Source: JACCVL01 sp038233135
Lineage (GTDB): Bacteria > Actinomycetota > Actinomycetes > Propionibacteriales > Nocardioidaceae
Assembly: GCA_038233135.1 (NCBI GenBank)
Contig: JBBSMN010000011.1
Location: 1 to 27,134 of the forward strand
DNA: 27,134 bases
Reading direction: 5' to 3'
Below the pieces are notes generated by a model, which made no database searches, was not told the origin of the DNA, and worked only from the letters and a program-made list of their open reading frames with translations. Numbering within the stretch: the stretch's first letter is position 1; every line of letters starts with the position of its first letter. Position numbers and translations under genes: made by a program. Shown here one piece after another: positions 6,736 through 14,388 of this stretch.

Positions 6736-7917
6736 CTATCCGGCCGGGACGCTGCACACGCTGGCATAGACCGCCTCCAGCTTTCGGAGATCTGCAGCGG
6801 GTGAGTAGCGCTCGTCATAGGACGCGCGAGCTCTCGTCCGACGGGTCTGCCAGGTGTGCGGGTCGCGTGCGACCGCCGTCAGCATCCGAGCGAGAGCGTC
6901 CGCGTCTCCGACCGCGAAGGCCTCTCCGGCGTCGTCTGCCAGCACCTCGGCGCTGATGTTCTCAAGATCGGACACGATGACCGGCGTCCCCACCGCCAGG
7001 CTGCGAAGGATCACCAACGGCAAGCCCTCGTACCACTCTGAGGGCACCAGCACGGCTTCGGCTCCGGACATCAGGTCGAAGACCTCGGCTTCGCCGACCC
7101 AGCCGAGATAGGACAGCGACGGATCCTTTCGGCCTCGCTCCTCCACCATGGAGCGCAGCGGTCCGTCGCCCGCGACCCGCAACCGCAGGTCGCCATGATC
7201 GGTGCGGTCCCATGCGTCGAGCAGGGTCTGCACACCCTTGATGTCCATCAGGCGTCCCGCGAACGTCACGTAGCGCTCCTGGGGGCTGCGATCCTGCGCG
7301 AGACCGGGGTCCGGCACCGAGTTGGGCTTGACCACCACCTTGTCTCCTGGGATGCCGTCCCGAATGAGCAGGTCCCGCGAGAAGCTGGTCAGGGTCAGGA
7401 AGCGGTCGACAGCGTCGTGAAAGGTCCCGAGGCCGCGATGCACGGCAAGGCTGATGGTCAGTGCTGCACTGGCACCGGTGCTGTCGTGATAGCAGCGGTG
7501 CCGCAGACCAGGCAGCTTCAGGCGGGTGCCGACACAGTCCTCGCAGACGTGGCCGTCGCGGTGACAGGTGCCAGCGATGCAGGAATACCGATAGCTGTGC
7601 AGCGTGGTGACGGTCGGAACTCCGAGCTTCTTGGCGACTCGAAAGACGGCCGGCGACAGCAGCGGGAACGGCGTGTGCACGTGCACGACATCCGGCCGGA
7701 AGTTGCGGATCTGGGACTCGACCTCCCGACACGCCTCGACGTTCCACACCGCTTTGAGGCCAGCACGCACCGCACCCAGACCCAGCTCGTGGGTCGCCGG
7801 AAGCGCATAGGTCTGCACCTCGTGCCCGCCCTCGTCGAGCAGCAGGGCCTCGTGCGCAAGAACCTCCATCGCACCACCAAGGCTCTGGTGGTGGTTGTGC
7901 AGCTGCAAGATCCGCAT
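6736..7917 (-). CDS. GT4-family glycosyltransferase with cysteine-rich insertion
   Basis: This 393-residue protein has the two-Rossmann GT-B layout of family GT4. The N-terminal part has an HNHHQSLGGA motif and a DVVHVHTPFP strand. A cysteine-rich insertion follows (Cys113, Cys118, Cys125, Cys128, Cys142), a pattern seen in a GT4 subgroup and possibly binding metal. The C-terminal donor domain has FAGRLMDIKG and GDGPLR motifs. The usual E-x7-E motif is altered: Glu297 is present in WYEGLPLV, but the second position is Arg305. The enzyme should transfer a sugar from a nucleotide donor to the growing lipid-linked unit in the cytoplasm. ATG 7917 follows GGGGAAGAAGG, so I prefer it to an in-frame start 30 bases upstream. 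It lies 75 bp downstream of the beta-propeller gene in the same direction. Confidence 0.85.
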   Translation of the reverse strand: MRILQLHNHHQSLGGAMEVLAHEALLLDEGGHEVQTYALPATHELGLGAVRAGLKAVWNVEACREVESQIRNFRPDVVHVHTPFPLLSPAVFRVAKKLGVPTVTTLHSYRYSCIAGTCHRDGHVCEDCVGTRLKLPGLRHRCYHDSTGASAALTISLAVHRGLGTFHDAVDRFLTLTSFSRDLLIRDGIPGDKVVVKPNSVPDPGLAQDRSPQERYVTFAGRLMDIKGVQTLLDAWDRTDHGDLRLRVAGDGPLRSMVEERGRKDPSLSYLGWVGEAEVFDLMSGAEAVLVPSEWYEGLPLVILRSLAVGTPVIVSDLENISAEVLADDAGEAFAVGDADALARMLTAVARDPHTWQTRRTRARASYDERYSPAADLRKLEAVYASVCSVPAG

Positions 7918-7934
7918 GTGCCTTCTTCCCCAGG

Positions 7935-7964
7935 ACGCTACCGCCACGCGACGCAGTCGGTCAG
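7935..7964 (-). promoter_or_regulatory. Predicted promoter for the GT4 gene at 6736-7917
   Basis: On the minus strand CTGACC (7964-7959) and TAGCGT (7940-7935) are separated by 18 bp and resemble -35 and -10 hexamers. Transcription would begin shortly before the ribosome binding site of the GT4 gene. The GT4 gene may therefore be expressed independently of the beta-propeller gene upstream. Confidence 0.4.
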
Positions 7965-7992
7965 CGTCCCAGTATGAGTCAGGCGGCTGCTG

Positions 7993-9282
7993 TCACTGCA
8001 GCGGCATCAGGCCTATCCCCCGATGCGGCTCACCATGGATGCGGATGCTGTCCGAGCCGATCCACAGCCCGTCGGTGGTCGCCAAGAAGTCCTTGCCGCC
8101 GATCTGGGCGGGCTTGTTGGCGTTCCACGATAGTGCCTTGCCCGAGACCGGGTTGATGGCACCGACCCCTCGACGTGAAGCGCAGGTCTCGCCGGTCGGA
8201 CACTGGCTGGCGTACCCGTTCGGGTTGTCGAGCCACTGGAAGTGCCCCTGCACATAGACCGCGGAGCCGGTCGCAGCAGCCGACCACACGCTGTCGCCTC
8301 CGGTGTAGTTGATCCACGTCGGCTTGGTGTCGTTGGCCACCTCGAAGCGGGCAGCACCGTCGCAGACGGTCACCCCGACGTCCCCGGACTTCGGGATCTG
8401 CCCCGTGGCGGTGACGACGAAGTACGAGCCGTTCGGTGCGTAGTCCACACCCTGCAGATAGGCGATCCGGCGCGGGTGGGTGGAGGTGCAGGGCTTGGCG
8501 AAGGCGTCATAGTACCACGGGTTCAGGGTGGCTGCACCCGTCCCGAGATCGACCATGAAGAAGCGGGTGCGCGACTTGCCGTCGACGGTCTGGAAGTTCC
8601 CGGTGGCGATCAGCTGGGTCCCGGCCGGGTTGACAGCGAACTGGTAGACGGCCACCCCGCCCCAGGCGTTCGGGATCTTGTCGCGGATGGGCAGGTTGAT
8701 GTAGCCGGTGTTGCGTCCCGTCGCGGGGTCGAGCGCCATCAGCTTGCGGCCGGGGGTGCCGCCCACGATCAGCCGGCCGTTGACCAGCTTGATCTCGTTG
8801 ATACGGCCCCCCTTGAACGGCGGGGCGAACCGGGTGTCCAGCGCTCCGGTCACCGGGTCGAGCTTGGCGATTGCCGGCCGGGAGGTGCCGTCGACCGACG
8901 CGAAGCTGCCCCCGATGTAGACGGCGTCGGCAGTGGCCTCGACAGCGAACACGTTGCCGTCGACGTTCGGCGCAAAGCCACTGCTCATGGCCCCGGTGGT
9001 GGCGTTGAACGCCATCAGGTTGCGGCGGGGATAGGTCTGTCGCCCATCCGCCGACTCGGCCCGTGAGAACAGACCGCCGGCGTAGAGCGTCGAGCCCCGC
9101 TGCGCCATGGCGTCGACCCGGGGCTTGGGCTCGTTGTCGGCCCGCACCAGTTGCGGTGTGTAGTCCACCGGGTTGACGCTCACGACGTCGGGCTGCGACA
9201 GCGCGGCGGTCGACATGCTGGGCACCCAGGCGAGCGCAACGGTGGCCAGGGCGAGGCAGCTCAGGCGAAGGACTTTGATCAT
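7993..9282 (-). CDS. Secreted beta-propeller protein (delta-60 / DUF5122-like repeats)
   Basis: The 429-residue protein starts with a Sec signal peptide: MIKVLRLS, then a hydrophobic run and a likely cleavage after Ser-Thr-Ala near residue 26. It then contains repeated blade-like units of the form YxGGxFxxxxG followed by LxAFNxxTG or IAKLDPVTG. Examples are LYAGGLFSRAES, VYIGGSFASVDG, LIATGNFQTVDG and VYVQGHFQWLDN. This pattern matches the delta-60 repeat / DUF5122 propellers of actinobacterial secreted proteins. Such proteins are usually non-enzymatic surface or binding proteins, and no catalytic motif is recognisable. Several cysteines in the second half (in KPCTS, VTVCDG, SQCPTGETCAS) could form disulfides after export. 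ATG 9282 has AAGGGG upstream and gives a clean signal peptide. A role in binding the exported polysaccharide is inferred from location only. Confidence 0.7.
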   Translation of the reverse strand: MIKVLRLSCLALATVALAWVPSMSTAALSQPDVVSVNPVDYTPQLVRADNEPKPRVDAMAQRGSTLYAGGLFSRAESADGRQTYPRRNLMAFNATTGAMSSGFAPNVDGNVFAVEATADAVYIGGSFASVDGTSRPAIAKLDPVTGALDTRFAPPFKGGRINEIKLVNGRLIVGGTPGRKLMALDPATGRNTGYINLPIRDKIPNAWGGVAVYQFAVNPAGTQLIATGNFQTVDGKSRTRFFMVDLGTGAATLNPWYYDAFAKPCTSTHPRRIAYLQGVDYAPNGSYFVVTATGQIPKSGDVGVTVCDGAARFEVANDTKPTWINYTGGDSVWSAAATGSAVYVQGHFQWLDNPNGYASQCPTGETCASRRGVGAINPVSGKALSWNANKPAQIGGKDFLATTDGLWIGSDSIRIHGEPHRGIGLMPLQ

Positions 9283-9382
9283 GGCGGTGATCCCCTTGTT
9301 AGCGACGAGTCGGAGCATCGCGGCGTGCCCCGGACAGACGGCAGCAGCATAGGGCCCAAACCGGACACCGAGCACGTTATCA

Positions 9383-9419
9383 GGGAAACTCCTCGGCGCC
9401 GAGATCGCCGGGCTAGGGT
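9383..9419 (+). promoter_or_regulatory. Shared upstream element GGGAAACT-N23-TAGGGT (copy 2)
   Basis: GGGAAACT at 9383-9390 is followed after 23 bases by TAGGGT (9414-9419) and then TTG, the same layout as at 5382-5418. Inside the spacer is a perfect 12-bp palindrome, CTCGGCGCCGAG (9392-9403), that the other copy lacks. If TAGGGT is a -10, transcription would start close to the TTG codon at 9427, implying a leaderless mRNA. Confidence 0.45.
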
Positions 9420-9426
9420 TGAGTGC

Positions 9427-10896
9427 TTGCAACCGCACCGCGCAGGGGGGCAACCGACCGGCTTCTCCCGCCGCCAGTTCCTGACCCTGCCCGCCCTGGC
9501 GGCACTTGGCGCATGTACGACCTCCGACTCGGGGGGCACACGTCGCCCTGCTCCAGTCACCAGCCGGACACTTCCTCAAGCGACGGCCGGCGGGATGGCG
9601 GCCCGGTGGTCAGACGAGGTGTGCCAGGCCTACGCCATCAACACCAAGACCTTCTACGCCTCGCGGGTCTACCGCTACACCGATGCCGTGATCGACCTCA
9701 TCGACGAGCTCGGCGTCCGCACGATCCGCGAGCGCGCCGTGACCGGGTCGTCGCGGGGGGCGCGCAGCCAGCGCTACGCCATGCCCATGCTGATCGACCG
9801 TGGCATCCGCTGGCATGCGACGGTGGGGGCGCTGCGGGAGTGGCCGCGGGCCGAGTCAGCAACGCAGGCGGTCCTGCAGCTGTTCATCGACCACTACCTG
9901 CCCCTCGTGGACGGGGACCTGTCCCGGCTGGTGCACTCCTTCGGCGGCTGCAACGAGGTCGAGGGCCCGGTCATCGACGGCCGCACCGATCCGGCCTGGG
10001 CCGAGCACGCCCGGCTGATGCAGAGCGAGCTGTGGCGACAGTTCAAGGCCGAACCGCTTACGGCGGACATCCCGATCGCCGGTCCCTCCACGCGGAGCGA
10101 TGTCACGGCCGAGGTCGCTGCCCGGCTCGGCGACCTGTCGGCCGTCAGCGACTGGGGCAACGCACACCTGTACGCCGGGGGCGGCAGCCCGTCGCGCGGC
10201 ATCGACGCGCACCTCAACACGTTGCAGACCTGCTTTCCCGACGCGACCACCTGGTTCTTCACCGAGACCGGCTACAGCAACTCGCCGCAGACCAACGCCG
10301 GCAAGTCAGTGTCGGAGGAGGCCGCGGCCACCTACGCCATCCGAGGCATCTGCGACTTCTTCGTCCGCGGATGCATCTACGGCAGGTTCGAGCTGCTCGA
10401 CGATCCCGATCCCATCACCCGCACCAGCCAGGAGACGATCAACGCCACCGCTGACCGGCAGGCACACTTCGGCCTCGTCGCGATGTCCGAGGAGTCGGTC
10501 GACGCGGCCACCCCGGACACGTGGCGCAAGAAACCCGAGTTCTACGCGACCCAACGGTTGCTGGGCCTGATGTCCGACCCCGGTGCAGCATGGACCGCTC
10601 AGCCCTTCGACCTCCGCGTCAGCGGCGGCGGCGACGATCTGCAGCAGGCGCTCGTCCAGAAACGAGACGGGCGGCACTACCTGCTGCTGTGGCGCGACGT
10701 CCAGGTCGCGACCACCTTCCCCGACGCTCGGACGCTGGAGGTCGAGACGTCGCGCCTCACCGTCAGCCTTCCTCTCGCGCGGCCGACGGCGGTCTACTCC
10801 CCTCGGGTCGCTGCCGAGCCTGTGCGCACACAGGCGGCGCAGAAGAGCGTCGATCTGGACGTCGGCCGCGATCTGATGGTGCTAGAGATCGGCTGA
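9427..10896 (+). CDS. Tat lipoprotein, putative glycoside hydrolase (clan GH-A-like TIM barrel), paralogue B
   Basis: Starting at the TTG at 9427, the protein has 489 residues and an FSRRQFLTLPALAALGAC signal. This combines a twin-arginine motif with a lipobox at Cys30, so it should be exported folded and anchored to the membrane by lipid. The mature domain is clearly related to 3921-5360. It keeps Asn176-Glu177 in GGCNEVEGP and Glu280 in FTETGYSNSP, the same 103-residue spacing as its paralogue. This fits the acid/base and nucleophile of a retaining clan GH-A enzyme. The family and substrate are not recognised. The start is uncertain: no strong ribosome binding site is visible, the frame stays open far upstream over the divergent gene, and a leaderless TTG start is possible. 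The strand change on each side shows it is transcribed separately from its neighbours. Confidence 0.7.
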   Translation: MQPHRAGGQPTGFSRRQFLTLPALAALGACTTSDSGGTRRPAPVTSRTLPQATAGGMAARWSDEVCQAYAINTKTFYASRVYRYTDAVIDLIDELGVRTIRERAVTGSSRGARSQRYAMPMLIDRGIRWHATVGALREWPRAESATQAVLQLFIDHYLPLVDGDLSRLVHSFGGCNEVEGPVIDGRTDPAWAEHARLMQSELWRQFKAEPLTADIPIAGPSTRSDVTAEVAARLGDLSAVSDWGNAHLYAGGGSPSRGIDAHLNTLQTCFPDATTWFFTETGYSNSPQTNAGKSVSEEAAATYAIRGICDFFVRGCIYGRFELLDDPDPITRTSQETINATADRQAHFGLVAMSEESVDAATPDTWRKKPEFYATQRLLGLMSDPGAAWTAQPFDLRVSGGGDDLQQALVQKRDGRHYLLLWRDVQVATTFPDARTLEVETSRLTVSLPLARPTAVYSPRVAAEPVRTQAAQKSVDLDVGRDLMVLEIG

Positions 10897-10899
10897 ACA

Positions 10900-10915
10900 C
10901 CTGCCGTGCGGCAGG
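10900..10915 (+). terminator. Short perfect inverted repeat after paralogue B
   Basis: CCTGCCG-TG-CGGCAGG forms a compact hairpin a few bases after the stop at 10896. Because the two-base loop is too tight, the real stem is probably five pairs with a larger loop. It may reduce read-through into the next sulfotransferase gene. Confidence 0.4.
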
Positions 10916-10978
10916 AGGCTCGACCCGCAACTACCATGGACCGTTCTTCTCCCCGTCTCTCTGACCTCTGGATTGGAC

Positions 10979-11884
10979 GTGCCCGTGGCTGAGTCTTCGG
11001 CGGGACCCGATCTGGTGCTGGCCGGCGCCGCTCGCAGCGGCACCTCGTCGCTCGCCGCCCAGCTGGGGACGCACCCGGACATCGACCCGGGCAAGATCAA
11101 GGAGTCGAACTACTTCAGCCGAGCGTTCGAGCGTGGACCCGAGTGGTACGAAGGCCTTTACGTGGACCGGCGCGCCGGGCTCATGCGCCTGGATGCCAGC
11201 ACCTCGTACACCTCCCCGCGGTATCCCGATGCACTGTCGCGACTGACAGACGCCGTGCCGGACGTGTTCGTCATCTACGCGGTGCGGCAACCGACCCAAC
11301 GGGCCATCTCGCACTACCTGCTGCGCCGGCACTACTTCCAGATCGAGCCGGCGTCCGACTTCGGGGCCGCCTTGCGAGACTCCCCGTACTACATCGACAC
11401 CAGCGACTACTCACGCTGGATCCCCGCGCTGACGAAGGCGGTCTGCGAGGGACGTCTGCTGGTGGTGCCGTTCGAGTTGATCACCTCTGACACCGACGCC
11501 GTGATCGCCATGATCTGTGAGCAGCTCGGGTTAGCCGTCCCGACGTCCGCGACCCACCAGGGCGAGCGGCTCCGCAACAACGTCGTCGAGTATCGGAGCC
11601 AGGCGGCTCGGCGGGCCGCCAGACGATTGCGGCGGAGCCCTGTCTATCCGCGGTTGCGCCACGCGCTCGGCGCTGCCCGCACCCGCAAACTACGGGGCCT
11701 GATCACCCGGGACGCCCAGCTGCCGACCACGGAAGAGGCCATGGCGTCCTGCGACGGCCAGCAGCTCGAAGTTCTTCGCGCGCTGGACGCGAGGGCGGGG
11801 CACGCGGTCAGCGTGCAGCTTGCCGACCAGGATCGCCGACTGGGACTGGACTGGCTCGGTCAGTCGTTTGCAGCCACGCACTGA
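10979..11884 (+). CDS. PAPS-dependent sulfotransferase 2
   Basis: From GTG 10979 this is a 301-residue protein. The 5'-phosphosulfate loop is GAARSGTSS (residues 16-24) and the 3'-phosphate site is RQPTQRAIS (103-111), preceded by the hydrophobic strand VFVIYAV. A KESNYFS segment corresponds to the conserved KEPxYF region of carbohydrate sulfotransferases. The C-terminal hundred residues are Arg-rich and not typical of the other three sulfotransferases here. It should sulfate a sugar of the repeat unit in the cytoplasm using PAPS. The start is uncertain among TTG 10973, GTG 10979 and GTG 10985, and no good ribosome binding site is present. TACCAT at 10932-10937 could be its -10. It is convergent with sulfotransferase 3, with 17 bp between stops. 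Confidence 0.83.
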   Translation: MPVAESSAGPDLVLAGAARSGTSSLAAQLGTHPDIDPGKIKESNYFSRAFERGPEWYEGLYVDRRAGLMRLDASTSYTSPRYPDALSRLTDAVPDVFVIYAVRQPTQRAISHYLLRRHYFQIEPASDFGAALRDSPYYIDTSDYSRWIPALTKAVCEGRLLVVPFELITSDTDAVIAMICEQLGLAVPTSATHQGERLRNNVVEYRSQAARRAARRLRRSPVYPRLRHALGAARTRKLRGLITRDAQLPTTEEAMASCDGQQLEVLRALDARAGHAVSVQLADQDRRLGLDWLGQSFAATH

Positions 11885-11901
11885 CCTGATCGACTCCTGA
11901 C

Positions 11902-12843
11902 CTACCACTCGACCGTTCTCGGCACCTGCGCGGCCAGGGCGGTCCAGTGGCCCAAATCGCGGTCCAGGAGGTCGGACAGTCTCTCGACGTCGGGACGCAG
12001 GTGCATCGCCACCTCACGGCGGATCTCTGGGTTGGCGCGGGGCCGTGGCGCCTGCCGCCACAGACTCCGTTTGGCCACTGCAACCCCCGGCATCGACGTC
12101 GTTCTCGACCACTGACGAAGCCGACGCATCGGTGACTGGAGCGCAGCCGGCGGACGATGTGTCAGCCTTCGCACCGGTCCGAAGCGGAACGCCTTCTCGC
12201 TGGGATTCTTTGCCTCGAAGGCAGGCCTCGGGTTGCTGCCGATACCGACAAAGTGCGTCAAGGCATCCCAAGTGCGGTCAGGAGCATGGACGAGGTCCTC
12301 GAACCAGATCACGTGCACTCGGTCTCGTGGCACCCGCTGCAGCAGCTCAGCCATCGCATCGCCCAACCGCCCGACGAGCGGGTAGTCGACGAGCTTGGGG
12401 TCGAGCGGCTGGGTCCACGGGAGGCCACCGAGCAGGCTCCGACGCCAAGCCAGCCCGAAGTCCGGCTCGTCTTCATTGAGTGCCACCAGCTGGGTCCGGT
12501 GGTAGGAGACGATCATGTCCACCGGGTTGCGCAGGCACACTACGAACGTCGCGTCTGGAACTTCCTGAACGATCGCGGGAACTGCCGCCTTCGAGTAGAG
12601 ATACGTCGTGGAGCCCTCGCCGCGCACCGTGGCATCCAGCGCCTCCGAGGAGGAGAAGAGCCGTTCGTAGCGTGCTCGAGAGTCGAAGCCGTAGTGCTCG
12701 CGCATCCCGGGATAGTCCGTCGCCCAGTAGTAGGGCTCCTTGGGCGTCGACCAGAAGACGGCCGGATGCTCAGCCAGCCAACTGGCGACAGAGGTCGTCC
12801 CGGCCTTGGGTGCACCCACCAGGTACAACCCTGGAAGTGTCAT
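11902..12843 (-). CDS. PAPS-dependent sulfotransferase 3
   Basis: This 313-residue protein begins MTLPGLYLVGAPKAGTTS, with the 5'-phosphosulfate loop at residues 10-18. The 3'-phosphate site RNPVDMIVS is at 105-113 after a FVVCL strand. A TPKEPYYW segment is the classic region following the PAPS loop in carbohydrate sulfotransferases. The length is normal for the family. It should transfer sulfate from PAPS to a saccharide in the cytoplasm. Its sequence differs strongly from the adjacent convergent sulfotransferase, so the two are not a recent tandem duplication. ATG 12843 has a GAGGA-type purine run about ten bases upstream. It lies downstream of the flippase gene in the same direction but behind a 138-bp gap with its own candidate promoters. 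Confidence 0.87.
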   Translation of the reverse strand: MTLPGLYLVGAPKAGTTSVASWLAEHPAVFWSTPKEPYYWATDYPGMREHYGFDSRARYERLFSSSEALDATVRGEGSTTYLYSKAAVPAIVQEVPDATFVVCLRNPVDMIVSYHRTQLVALNEDEPDFGLAWRRSLLGGLPWTQPLDPKLVDYPLVGRLGDAMAELLQRVPRDRVHVIWFEDLVHAPDRTWDALTHFVGIGSNPRPAFEAKNPSEKAFRFGPVRRLTHRPPAALQSPMRRLRQWSRTTSMPGVAVAKRSLWRQAPRPRANPEIRREVAMHLRPDVERLSDLLDRDLGHWTALAAQVPRTVEW

Positions 12844-12981
12844 CAGCTTGTCCTCACACCCCTCCTCCGCCGCCGCGGCCGTCCCGCCGTGTGGCCCTCG
12901 GCCGCAGGAAGCATAGCCACTGCAACGCAGAGCATAACCGTGGCCTCCATGGCTCGGTATGTGCTGAATCTGGGGCTCGTG
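12844..12981 (-). promoter_or_regulatory. Upstream region of sulfotransferase 3 with two TATGCT hexamers
   Basis: On the minus strand TATGCT occurs at 12936-12931 and again at 12915-12910, 21 bp (two helical turns) apart. Either could be a -10. The 138-bp gap also separates this gene from the flippase stop at 12982, suggesting independent transcription. No clear terminator is visible. Confidence 0.3.
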
Positions 12982-14388
12982 CTAGCCGGAGGTCTGCCGC
13001 AGCAGTCGCAGACTCGGGCGCAGGGTTGGGTGCGTCCACAGGCCCATCCGCCGTCGGGTCAGCAGCCACAGCGCCAGGGACAGTCCCGCGCTGATCGACG
13101 CCGCGCTCAGGCCGAGGCCAACCGGGCCGAACGCCATGGCCGCCGCGACACCGATGACGATCCGGAGCACCACCGCAGTCCACTGCACCGTCGCCACGAC
13201 ACTCTCGTGTCGCGACATCGTCAACGCAGTGCCGGCCATGCCCGACCAGACGGTCGCGAACGTGCCGAGCGTCAGCAGCACCAGAACGGGCGCCGCGCTC
13301 GAGAAGTCGCTGCCGTAGACGAGCCCGAGCAACCAGGACGGCGCCACCAGCATCGGCAGCCAGACCACCGACGTGAGGCAGATGGCCATCGTCGCCCCCG
13401 TGCGAAGCAGCCGCTCGAGGCGGTGGTTGTCGTGATCCACCAGGCGCGAGACCACCGGGGAGAAGACGACACCGAGCGAGACGAGGGGCACGACCAGCAG
13501 CACCGACAGTCGCTGCGCCGCGCTGAACTGCGACACCTGGCCGGCGGTAAGAACGAACGCCGCCAACCAGATCTCGACGGTGCTGTTGAGGAAGCCGCCG
13601 AGCAGGTTGCTGGCGAAGCGCCAGTAGCGCCGGACCGCGACCACGAGGTCGCGCCAGATCGAGCCGCGGGCGTCGACGTGGCGCCAGATCCGATGCACCC
13701 GCCCCCATGCCACGACGACGGGGATGGCGTACCCGACGGCGAGGGCGGCCAGGGCGCCCGGCAAACCCCAGTCCGGGCGCAGCAACAGCACCACGCCGAG
13801 CAGTGCCCCTTGGCAGGCGGAGGTCAGCATCCCCCCCGAGCGTCCCTCGAGCAGGCTGGCGAAGCGCACCTGTCCGAAGCCGCGGAGGTAGTTGGCCCAG
13901 AGCTTCTGCTGCCCACCGAGGTAGACCAGAACGGCCATCCCCACGGCAACGGCCCAGCGCGTGTAGGCGTTGGGGGCGTCGAGCACGACATAGGTGACGG
14001 CTGAGGTGGCCAGAGCGGTCGCCGGGAGGATGACCAGCGACACCGCGCGCACACTGTGGCGAAGGCCTTCGAGAACCTCCGGGTCACCGGGAGCCATCCG
14101 CGCGGCCTCCCGCAGACCGCCGCGATGGACGCCCATCAGGCCGAGCTGTCCGAGCAACGTCGACACCGTCACGGCGATGACGAAGTAGCCGAAGCCGTCC
14201 GTGCCCAGCAGGCGTGCAGCGAACGCATTGATCGCCAGGTAGCCGAGGATCGCTCCCCCGTACGAGATCGTGAACCAGACGATCGCGCCACCGAGGGAAA
14301 GGCGTCCGCGTGGTCGCTTCGTGCGCCACGACTGCGTGTCGTCCGGCACGGCCCCCCGCCCCGACTCGGCGCGGCGGACGTCAGACAT
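12982..14388 (-). CDS. Wzx-type polysaccharide flippase (MOP/PST superfamily)
   Basis: The 468-residue protein has about twelve to fourteen hydrophobic helices separated by short Arg-rich loops, which is the profile of oligosaccharide flippases. The first helix includes IVWFTISYGGAILGYLAI, followed by FAARLLGTDGFGYF. That A-R-x-LG-x-xG-F-G-x-F pattern is typical of the N-terminus of polysaccharide transporters of the MOP family. The protein should move the lipid-linked repeat unit across the cytoplasmic membrane before polymerisation. The gene overlaps the upstream polymerase gene by 8 bp, so translation is probably coupled; no independent ribosome binding site is obvious at ATG 14388. Its N-terminal 30 residues are polar and cytoplasmic. 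Confidence 0.85.
   Translation of the reverse strand: MSDVRRAESGRGAVPDDTQSWRTKRPRGRLSLGGAIVWFTISYGGAILGYLAINAFAARLLGTDGFGYFVIAVTVSTLLGQLGLMGVHRGGLREAARMAPGDPEVLEGLRHSVRAVSLVILPATALATSAVTYVVLDAPNAYTRWAVAVGMAVLVYLGGQQKLWANYLRGFGQVRFASLLEGRSGGMLTSACQGALLGVVLLLRPDWGLPGALAALAVGYAIPVVVAWGRVHRIWRHVDARGSIWRDLVVAVRRYWRFASNLLGGFLNSTVEIWLAAFVLTAGQVSQFSAAQRLSVLLVVPLVSLGVVFSPVVSRLVDHDNHRLERLLRTGATMAICLTSVVWLPMLVAPSWLLGLVYGSDFSSAAPVLVLLTLGTFATVWSGMAGTALTMSRHESVVATVQWTAVVLRIVIGVAAAMAFGPVGLGLSAASISAGLSLALWLLTRRRMGLWTHPTLRPSLRLLRQTSG

Noticed and set aside
12157..14004. A 615-codon open frame on the plus strand across sulfotransferase 3 and the flippase gene
   Set aside because: It is low-complexity Arg/His/Gln/Gly-rich sequence with no recognisable domain and is antisense to two well-supported genes. 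Such frames are common in GC-rich DNA with few stop codons.
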